In this document: positions 57,950 through 64,000 of the stretch, piece after piece
How positions within the stretch are numbered: the stretch's first letter is position 1
Layout of the letters: each line of letters begins with the position of its first letter
Assembly (NCBI RefSeq): GCF_004342665.1
Contig: NZ_SMBY01000004.1
Span: 1-64,000, forward strand
Reading direction: 5' to 3'
DNA from: Samsonia erythrinae
GTDB taxonomy: Bacteria; Pseudomonadota; Gammaproteobacteria; Enterobacterales; Enterobacteriaceae
DNA length: 64,000 nucleotides
Notes under the pieces: generated by a model
Databases searched by the model: none
What the model saw: only the letters and a program-made list of their open reading frames with translations
What the model was told of the DNA's origin: nothing
Made by a program: the position numbers and the translations under genes

Positions 57950-59635
57950 TTGGAAAAAATTTGGTTAGCACGCTACCCGGCGGACGTACCGGCAGAAATC
58001 GATCCGGATCGCTATTCGTCGTTGATTGACATGTTTGAAAATGCCGTAAGGCGCTATGCCGATAGGGTTGCATTCATCAACATGGGGGAGGTGATGACAT
58101 TTCGCAAGCTGGAAGAGCGCAGCCGGGCGTTCGCCGCCTACCTGCAAAACCAGCTTAAATTGCAAAAAGGCGACCGCGTCGCCTTGATGATGCCCAACCT
58201 GTTGCAGTATCCCGTTGCGCTGTTCGGCGTGCTGCGCGCGGGGATGGTGGTCGTGAATGTCAATCCGCTGTATACGCCGCGTGAACTGGAACACCAGTTA
58301 AAAGACAGCGGCGCCGGCACGATCGTCATCGTATCCAATTTTGCCCATACGCTGGAGAAAATTGTCCAGAATACGCCCGTTGAACACGTCATTCTGACCC
58401 GCATGGGCGACCAGTTATCCACGGCGAAAGGCACGTTAGTGAACTTCGTCGTGAAATACATCAAGCGACTGGTGCCGAAGTATCATTTGCCGGGGGCGAT
58501 ATCGTTCCGCCGTGTGTTGCAGGAAGGGCGGCGTCAGCAGTACATGCGTCCTGATATCATCAATTCCGATCTCGCTTTCCTGCAATATACTGGCGGTACG
58601 ACGGGGGTGGCCAAAGGCGCGATGCTCACGCACCGTAATATGCTGGCGAACCTTGAGCAGTGTAAGGGCGCTTATGGCGCCCTCTTGCAAGAAGGCAATG
58701 AGCTGGTCGTCACTGCGTTGCCCCTCTACCATATTTTTGCGCTAACGGTGAATGGCCTTCTGTTCCTTGAACTGGGCGGAAAGAATCTGTTGATCACCAA
58801 TCCACGGGATATTCCCGCCGTCGTGAAGGAACTGAAGCAATACCCGTTTACGGCGATCACCGGCGTGAACACGCTCTTTAACGCATTGCTTAATAATAAT
58901 GCCTTTCACGAACTGGATTTCTCAACGCTGCGCCTGTCCGTCGGCGGTGGGGCGTCGGTTCAGCAATCGGTGGCGGAACGTTGGGAAAAAACCACGGGCA
59001 AGCACCTGTTGGAAGGCTATGGGCTGACGGAGAGTTCGCCGCTGGTGGCGGGAAATCCTTACGACCTGAAGCATTACAGCGGCAGTATCGGGCTGCCCGT
59101 GCCGTCAACGGATGTCAGAATTATTGATGAAGACGGCAACGACGTAGGGCCGGGCGAGGCGGGCGAACTGTGGATCCGCGGGCCGCAGGTGATGCTGGGT
59201 TACTGGCAACAACCTGCCGCCACGGACGAAGTCCTGAAGGACGGCTGGCTGGCGACGGGTGACATTGTCACTTCTGATGGTGAGGGCTTTTTGCGGGTCG
59301 TCGATCGCAAGAAAGATATGATTCTGGTCTCCGGTTTTAATGTTTATCCTACTGAAATTGAAGATGTTATCGGTCGTCATCCGAAAGTGTCCGAGTCGGC
59401 GGTCATCGGTGTTGAGAGCGAGGTGTCCGGTGAAGCGGTGAAAGCCTTTGTGGTGAAGCGCGATGGCTCGTTAACGAAGGAAGAACTGATTACGCACTGT
59501 CGCCGTCATCTTACCGGCTATAAAGTGCCGAAAGAGATCGCGTTTTGTGAGGATTTACCGAAATCCAATGTCGGAAAGATCCTGCGCCGCGAACTGCGTG
59601 AAGAGAAAAAGATAAAAAAAGACGTCGCCGCCTGA
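57950..59635 (+). CDS. fadD: Long-chain fatty acyl-CoA synthetase FadD
   Basis: A 561-residue inner-membrane-associated enzyme that activates imported fatty acids for beta-oxidation. AMP-binding motif [29 protein letters not shown], and the acyl-CoA synthetase signature [25 protein letters not shown] are intact, ending with the catalytic lysine in [11 protein letters not shown]. The TTG at 57950, with GGGAG seven bases before it, gives the same length and N-terminus ([13 protein letters not shown]) as E. coli FadD, which also starts at TTG. An upstream ATG at 57917 would add 11 residues but has no ribosome site. A FadR-like site precedes it. Confidence 0.94.
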   Translation: MEKIWLARYPADVPAEIDPDRYSSLIDMFENAVRRYADRVAFINMGEVMTFRKLEERSRAFAAYLQNQLKLQKGDRVALMMPNLLQYPVALFGVLRAGMVVVNVNPLYTPRELEHQLKDSGAGTIVIVSNFAHTLEKIVQNTPVEHVILTRMGDQLSTAKGTLVNFVVKYIKRLVPKYHLPGAISFRRVLQEGRRQQYMRPDIINSDLAFLQYTGGTTGVAKGAMLTHRNMLANLEQCKGAYGALLQEGNELVVTALPLYHIFALTVNGLLFLELGGKNLLITNPRDIPAVVKELKQYPFTAITGVNTLFNALLNNNAFHELDFSTLRLSVGGGASVQQSVAERWEKTTGKHLLEGYGLTESSPLVAGNPYDLKHYSGSIGLPVPSTDVRIIDEDGNDVGPGEAGELWIRGPQVMLGYWQQPAATDEVLKDGWLATGDIVTSDGEGFLRVVDRKKDMILVSGFNVYPTEIEDVIGRHPKVSESAVIGVESEVSGEAVKAFVVKRDGSLTKEELITHCRRHLTGYKVPKEIAFCEDLPKSNVGKILRRELREEKKIKKDVAA

Positions 59636-59691
59636 CAATTTCCCGCAAAAAACGGCTGCCAGACAAGGGCAGGACGCGATATGATGTTTTC

Positions 59692-59718
59692 ACGCCGGTT
59701 TATCCGGCGTTCTTTTTT
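59692..59718 (+). terminator. Intrinsic terminator of fadD
   Basis: ACGCCGG-TTTAT-CCGGCGT, a seven-pair stem, is followed by TCTTTTTT. It lies 57 bases after the fadD stop. Confidence 0.85.
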
Positions 59719-59844
59719 ATGGCGGACGTTCAGCCGCCACCTCATGGGCCGTCGCGGCGATGGAAAATTTCTGGTGGAGATTTTCTATCGCAATACAGAT
59801 TTACCCCAGGATCGTAAAGTAAAAATAACCAAGAGAATGACGTT

Positions 59845-60969
59845 TTGAATTATCAGTTGATCACTTCCAACATCGGGTTAGAGCAGGTGTGCGCTCAGGC
59901 GCGACGCCATCCGCGGGTGGCATTGGACACGGAGTTCGTCAGAACCCGCACATACTACCCGCAGTTAGGGTTGATTCAATTATATGACGGTGAACAGCTT
60001 TCACTAATCGACCCGTTAACCATTACAGACTGGTCGTCGTTTCAGGCCTTGTTGCGTGACGAACAGGTGACGAAATTTCTGCATGCCGGCAGCGAGGATC
60101 TGGAAGTCTTTCTTAACGCTTTTGGCGTCTTGCCGACCCCCTTCATTGATACGCAAATTCTGGCGGCATTTCTGGGCAAACCGCTCTCCTATGGGTTTGC
60201 CGCGTTGGTGTCCGACCTGTTGCAGGTCTCGCTGGATAAAAGCGAGTCGCGCACGGATTGGCTCGCGCGGCCGCTGAGCGAAAAACAGTGTGATTACGCG
60301 GCGGCGGACGTGTTCTACCTGCTGCCGATGGCAACCCAACTGGTATCAGAGACGGAAGCCGCAGGTTGGTTAAACGCCTCGCTGGACGAGTGCGGTCAGC
60401 TTTGCCGACGCAAGCTGGATATTCTGGCGCCGGAACTGGCCTACCGCGAAATTGGTAATGCCTGGCAACTGCGAGGCAGACATCTGGCGTGCTTACAGCG
60501 TCTGGCTGAATGGCGACTGCGTAAAGCGCGGGAACGCGACAGCGCCGTGAATTTTGTGGTGCGCGAGGAACATCTCTGGCAGGTGGCGCGGTTTCTGCCG
60601 ACATCGTTGGGGGAACTGAGTTCACTGGGGCTGAGCGGCCCGGAAATTCGCTATCATGGCAAAACGCTGCTGGATTTCGTCGCACAAACCGAGGGGATCG
60701 CTGAAGCGGCGTGCCCGCCACCGGTCATCAATCTGATCGATTATCCCGGCTACAAAAAAGCGTTTAAAGAGATTAAAGCGCTGGTGCAGCGCGTCAGCGA
60801 ACAGAGCGGGCTGTCTGCTGAATTATTGGCATCACGTCGCCAAATTAATCGTCTGCTGAACTGGCATTGGAAATTAAGTGAACAAGAAAGCGGCGTACCG
60901 GAAATGTTGTCGGGCTGGCGCAACCAGTTATATGGCGATGCGCTGCGTGACATCCTGAAAGGATGTTAA
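59845..60969 (+). CDS. rnd: Ribonuclease D
   Basis: A 374-residue 3'-to-5' exoribonuclease that trims tRNA and other small RNAs. The DEDDy catalytic residues are visible in LDTEFVRTRTYYP, HAGSEDLEVFLNAF and YAAADVFYLL. Two HRDC domains follow (about 210-290 and 295-374). It begins at TTG, as the E. coli gene does, with AAGAGAATGACGT upstream. The terminator of fadD separates it from that gene. It converges on minE. Confidence 0.96.
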   Translation: MNYQLITSNIGLEQVCAQARRHPRVALDTEFVRTRTYYPQLGLIQLYDGEQLSLIDPLTITDWSSFQALLRDEQVTKFLHAGSEDLEVFLNAFGVLPTPFIDTQILAAFLGKPLSYGFAALVSDLLQVSLDKSESRTDWLARPLSEKQCDYAAADVFYLLPMATQLVSETEAAGWLNASLDECGQLCRRKLDILAPELAYREIGNAWQLRGRHLACLQRLAEWRLRKARERDSAVNFVVREEHLWQVARFLPTSLGELSSLGLSGPEIRYHGKTLLDFVAQTEGIAEAACPPPVINLIDYPGYKKAFKEIKALVQRVSEQSGLSAELLASRRQINRLLNWHWKLSEQESGVPEMLSGWRNQLYGDALRDILKGC

Positions 60970-61083
60970 TCGGAGGCCAATGAACGTCTCAGCGGTGGCG
61001 TTTTTCAATCATCAACGCCGCCAATAAGATGAGGCGAAAACGATAAGACCGGGAGATAAAGAAAGCCGGAAAAATTAACAGCA

Positions 61084-61103
61084 CCCCTGCATGAAAGCAG
61101 GGG
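61084..61103 (-). terminator. Stem-loop after minE
   Basis: CCCCTGC-ATGAAA-GCAGGGG lies 18 bases after the minE stop; on the minus strand it is followed by TGCTGTTAATTTTT. The delayed T tract makes it a moderate terminator candidate for minCDE. Confidence 0.6.
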
Positions 61104-61120
61104 ATGCTATAGCGGAAAAA

Positions 61121-61390
61121 TCATTTAGGCGCGTCTTCCGCTTCCGGCAAGGTGACGTTTAACTCAAGCACGGAAATATCATCACCTTTTTGCTCCAGCT
61201 GTACCGTCACCATCTCAGGATCAATCTGTACATATTTACAGATGACCTCAAGAATATCGCGCTTTAACTGCGGCAAATAATGAGGTTCACTGTCTCCCCG
61301 GCGTCGTTCTGCAACGATAATTTGCAGTCTTTCCTTGGCAATATTCGCTGTCGTTTTTTTGCGGGACAGAAAGAAGTCCAGTAAAGCCAT
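61121..61390 (-). CDS. minE: Cell division topological specificity factor MinE
   Basis: An 89-residue protein that drives pole-to-pole MinD oscillation. The N-terminal membrane-targeting helix ([12 protein letters not shown]) leads into the MinD-activating stretch ([20 protein letters not shown]), and the C-terminal topological domain follows ([22 protein letters not shown]). Full family length. It is three bases after minD and closes minCDE. Confidence 0.97.
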   Translation of the reverse strand: MALLDFFLSRKKTTANIAKERLQIIVAERRRGDSEPHYLPQLKRDILEVICKYVQIDPEMVTVQLEQKGDDISVLELNVTLPEAEDAPK

Positions 61391-61393
61391 AAT

Positions 61394-62206
61394 TTATCCC
61401 CCAAAAAGTCGTTTAAGGAAACCCTTCTTCTCTTCTTCAACAAAACGGAAAGGGCGATCTTCGCCGAGTAAACGTTCGACGGTATCCGCGTAGGCTTTGC
61501 CCGCATCGGCTTCGGTATCCAGAATCACCGGCTCGCCCTGGTTAGAGGCGCGGAGTACGGATTGATCTTCAGGGATCACGCCAATCAGCGGGATCCGCAG
61601 GATCTCCAGAACGTCTTCCATGCTCAGCATGTCGCCGCGACTGACCCGTCCAGGGTTATAGCGCGTCAACAGCAGGTGCTCTTTGATGGGATCTTCAGAA
61701 CGCTCCGCGCGGCGTGACTTCGAGGACAAAATGCCCAGAATACGGTCGGAGTCGCGAACGGAAGACACTTCCGGGTTGGTAGTGATAATCGCTTCGTCGG
61801 CAAAATAGAGCGCCATGACGGCGCCGGTTTCTATCCCGGCAGGGGAATCACACACGATAAAATCAAACGCCATATCGCTCAGGTCATTCAGCACTTTTTC
61901 GACGCCTTCATAGGTTAAGGCATCTTTATCGCGCGTTTGCGATGCAGGCAAAATGTAAAGATTTTCCGTCCTCTTGTCTTTAATCAGAGCCTGATTCAGC
62001 GTGGCGTCTCCCTGAATGACGTTCACAAAGTCATATACTACGCGACGCTCACATCCCATGATCAGGTCGAGGTTACGCAGACCGATGTCAAAGTCGATGA
62101 CAACCGTCTTTTTTCCTTTCTGGGCTAAACCGGTAGCAATGGCCGCGCTTGATGTGGTCTTGCCAACGCCCCCTTTACCCGATGTAACAACAATGATGCG
62201 TGCCAT
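61394..62206 (-). CDS. minD: Septum-site ATPase MinD
   Basis: A 270-residue ParA-family ATPase. The deviant Walker A is SGKGGVGKTTSSAA, and the switch region FIVCDSPAGIETG follows. The C-terminal amphipathic helix (EEKKGFLKRLFGG) anchors it to the membrane. It recruits MinC to block division at the poles and is displaced by MinE. It is 21 bases after minC. Confidence 0.98.
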   Translation of the reverse strand: MARIIVVTSGKGGVGKTTSSAAIATGLAQKGKKTVVIDFDIGLRNLDLIMGCERRVVYDFVNVIQGDATLNQALIKDKRTENLYILPASQTRDKDALTYEGVEKVLNDLSDMAFDFIVCDSPAGIETGAVMALYFADEAIITTNPEVSSVRDSDRILGILSSKSRRAERSEDPIKEHLLLTRYNPGRVSRGDMLSMEDVLEILRIPLIGVIPEDQSVLRASNQGEPVILDTEADAGKAYADTVERLLGEDRPFRFVEEEKKGFLKRLFGG

Positions 62207-62227
62207 AAAATGTTTCCTTGGGAAATC

Positions 62228-62914
62228 CTAGTCGAGAGGTTTTATCGTTAACACATTGTCCAGCAGGTTCAGGTTGATCCTTGCTGACTGCCCAAAATAC
62301 GGTTCGGGTATCTGGTCGCTCAGCCAATAGCGTCCGGCGATGGATACCAGTTCTGCGGCCAGATGCGTGCAGAATATCTGGCTTTGTACATCGCCAGAAA
62401 CGCCTGCAAGGGCCCGCCCGCGCATCATGCCGTAAATATGAATGTTGCCGTCGGCAATCACTTCCGCCCCCGCGCTGACACTGCTGGTGACGATTAAGTC
62501 ACAGTTCCGGGCGTAAATCTGCTGGCCGGAACGGATCGGGGTGTTGATGACTTTCGTTTTCACCACGGCAGGAGCCGCAGCGACAGGCTCGACAACCTTG
62601 CGTTGCTCTTTACCTTCGCTCAGGAGAGGCAGACCCGCCTGTGCAATGGCTTTCTTTAATGCTTCGTCTTTGCATCCACTGATGCCGACGACACGCAGCC
62701 CGGTTGACGATATGGCCTGCTGTAATTTTATCCAGTCGGTTTCTGCCGTTAAGGCGGCGACGTTAATGACAACGGGGGCATTTTTCAGGAAAGCAGGCGC
62801 TTGCTCTATTTTTTCCTGTAATGCCTGATAAATTACCTCGGGTTGGGAATCATGCAAATGAACAACCGATAAGGTAAAGCTGCTGCCTTTTAACTCTATT
62901 GGCGTTTGTGACAT
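62228..62914 (-). CDS. minC: Septum-site inhibitor MinC
   Basis: A 228-residue FtsZ inhibitor. The N-domain (about 1-110, [22 protein letters not shown]) inhibits FtsZ polymerisation. A variable Lys/Val/Ala-rich linker leads to a C-terminal beta-helix (about 128-228, [35 protein letters not shown]) that binds MinD and FtsZ. First gene of minCDE, divergent from ycgL over a 136-base gap. Confidence 0.97.
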   Translation of the reverse strand: MSQTPIELKGSSFTLSVVHLHDSQPEVIYQALQEKIEQAPAFLKNAPVVINVAALTAETDWIKLQQAISSTGLRVVGISGCKDEALKKAIAQAGLPLLSEGKEQRKVVEPVAAAPAVVKTKVINTPIRSGQQIYARNCDLIVTSSVSAGAEVIADGNIHIYGMMRGRALAGVSGDVQSQIFCTHLAAELVSIAGRYWLSDQIPEPYFGQSARINLNLLDNVLTIKPLD

Positions 62915-63050
62915 CTATCCTGACTCAGTTTCAGCCTCTTTTAATCCCCAGAGTAACATTAAACGCATGATATTCCAGAGCGCTGTAAGCATGTTATAGT
63001 CACAATTATATACAGACAAGGCGGCATTCCCATCAAATAGAGTAAAAAAA

Positions 63051-63308
63051 ATGTTTTGTGTGATCTATCGAAGTACTAAACGCGATCAAACCTATCTTTA
63101 TGTTGAAAAAAAAGACGATTTCTCCCGCGTGCCGGAAGCGCTAATGCAAAGTTTTGGCGCGCCGCAACTGGCGATGGTATTACCGCTGGACGGGCGTAAA
63201 AAACTGGCGAATGCCGATATAGAAAAGGTGAAGCTCGCGCTTAAAGAACAGGGTTTTTATCTGCAAGTTCCGCCGCCGGTTGAAAGCTTATTAAATGTCC
63301 CCGTTTAA
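63051..63308 (+). CDS. ycgL: YcgL domain protein
   Basis: An 85-residue protein of the YcgL family ([51 protein letters not shown]). It follows the family's short alpha/beta pattern. The neighbours minC and ycgM are as in E. coli. No firm molecular function. Confidence 0.92.
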   Translation: MFCVIYRSTKRDQTYLYVEKKDDFSRVPEALMQSFGAPQLAMVLPLDGRKKLANADIEKVKLALKEQGFYLQVPPPVESLLNVPV

Positions 63309-63631
63309 GTGTAAAAAAATAATACCAGCGGCTATTTTCAGATAATACTGAAAACATAATTTGCCGTGGAATATCGCCTCGAACGCCTCATATTCGCTAG
63401 ATACATATTCCACGCTTTGGTTTTTTACTTTCACCGTCATTTAAATTTCCTGTGGCGGGCACGGTATGCCGTTTTTTCTCTCATGCGATACCCCCGGCTT
63501 TACCTCCCTGAAATCTGTTGGGGTAAAGTCCGTTGCGATGATATAACGTTGGTTTTGTACCATCATGTTCTTGGCTGTCTTTCTTTGGGCAAGGGCAGCG
63601 ATAATTCAACAGACAGGGCAGGAGAATACCT
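63309..63631. other. Gap between ycgL and ycgM
   Basis: A 323-base interval without a supported gene, strong terminator or recognised RNA. An open frame that starts at 63366 and overlaps ycgM in another phase looks accidental. Confidence 0.4.
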
Positions 63632-64000
63632 ATGTATCAACACAGAGACTGGCAGGGGGCACTGCTGGATTTCCCCGTGAGTAAAGTCGTATGCGTAGGC
63701 AGCAATTACTCAGAACATATTAAAGAAATGGGAAATGCGACCCCGAGTGAGCCGGTGCTGTTCATCAAACCTGAAACCGCACTGTGTGATTTACGCCAGC
63801 CGGTCGCCATCCCGAAAAACGTGGGTTCGGTTCACCATGAGGTTGAACTGGCCGTCCTGATTGGCACGCCGTTAAAGCAGGCGAATGAAGAACGCGTTGC
63901 GCGGGCGATTGCCGGCTATGGCGTTGCGCTGGACTTGACGCTGCGTGATTTACAGTCTGAGTTCAAAAAAGCCGGGCAGCCGTGGGAAAAAGCCAAAGCC
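63632..64000 (+). CDS. ycgM: Fumarylacetoacetate hydrolase family protein YcgM, 5' part
   Basis: The first 123 codons of an FAH-family protein, cut by the window edge. MYQHRDWQGALLDFPVSKVVCVGSNY and the metal-binding HHEVELAVLIG and YGVALDLTLRDLQ segments match E. coli YcgM (about 219 residues). FAH proteins hydrolyse or decarboxylate oxo-acids such as acylpyruvates and oxaloacetate. AGGAGAATACCT precedes the ATG. Confidence 0.92.
   Translation, partial: MYQHRDWQGALLDFPVSKVVCVGSNYSEHIKEMGNATPSEPVLFIKPETALCDLRQPVAIPKNVGSVHHEVELAVLIGTPLKQANEERVARAIAGYGVALDLTLRDLQSEFKKAGQPWEKAKA

Noticed and set aside
63366-63680. 104-codon plus-strand frame overlapping the ycgM start
   Set aside because: It overlaps ycgM out of frame, has no ribosome site and no family resemblance.

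Overview
The window is a 64-kb piece of an enterobacterial chromosome, most likely from the soft-rot family Pectobacteriaceae (Pectobacterium, Dickeya or a close relative). Three things point there. The housekeeping proteins match their Escherichia coli counterparts closely, in E. coli-like blocks. A complete pectic-oligomer uptake and breakdown cluster is present (kdgM, paeX, togMNAB, pelW, kduD, kduI, kdgF, ogl) together with its repressor gene kdgR. Several operator-like KdgR boxes lie in front of those genes. No rRNA, tRNA, CRISPR array, integrase or insertion sequence was recognised. The assignment rests on remembered family sequences, not on a database search.

Layout. 1-2 kb: accessory edge with a Mor-like activator and a cI-like S24 repressor, both phage-type regulators without other phage genes. 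2-4.3 kb: a GAF-PAS-GGDEF-EAL cyclic-di-GMP protein. 4.5-8.4 kb: htpX, ogl, kdgR, yebO. 8.5-17.3 kb: pheP, then the translation cluster thrS-infC-rpmI-rplT-pheM-pheS-pheT-ihfA, including the ATT start of infC and the pheM attenuator. 17.3-23.4 kb: a YgbA-like protein, an ABC exporter, nadE, osmE, tcyP, ydjM. 23.5-34.3 kb: the pectin-oligomer cluster. 34.4-36.8 kb: hxpB (yniC), yniB, yniA. 37-40.6 kb: a Fur-box-preceded sit/yfe-type Mn/Fe ABC transporter. 41-47 kb: yobF-cspC, rlmA, mntP with an upstream Mn2+ (yybP-ykoY) riboswitch, yobD and the mannose PTS manXYZ. 47.7-64 kb: yoaE, sdaA, nudL, pabB, yoaH, yoaB, yoaA, tsaB, yeaY, fadD, rnd, minEDC, ycgL and the start of ycgM, nearly in E. coli order.

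How the genes work together. Oligogalacturonides would cross the outer membrane through KdgM, lose acetyl groups through PaeX in the periplasm, and be captured by TogB for import by TogMNA. In the cytoplasm PelW and Ogl cleave them to unsaturated monomers and dimers. KdgF and KduI then convert the unsaturated uronate to a 2,5-diketo sugar, and KduD reduces it to 2-keto-3-deoxygluconate, the inducer that releases KdgR. The kinase and aldolase of the last steps (kdgK, kdgA) are not in the window.

The most unusual points are these: a small unrecognised membrane-protein gene and a 57-codon ORF abutting sitA, a palindromic intergenic element between two identical hairpins after yoaE, a structured yoaE leader, long inverted repeats between kdgM and paeX, a Gly-to-Ala change in the TogA Walker A loop, a GA repeat on the kduI ribosome-binding site, and a rearrangement that separates yebO from yobF-cspC. 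I did not find a system I can defend as wholly new.
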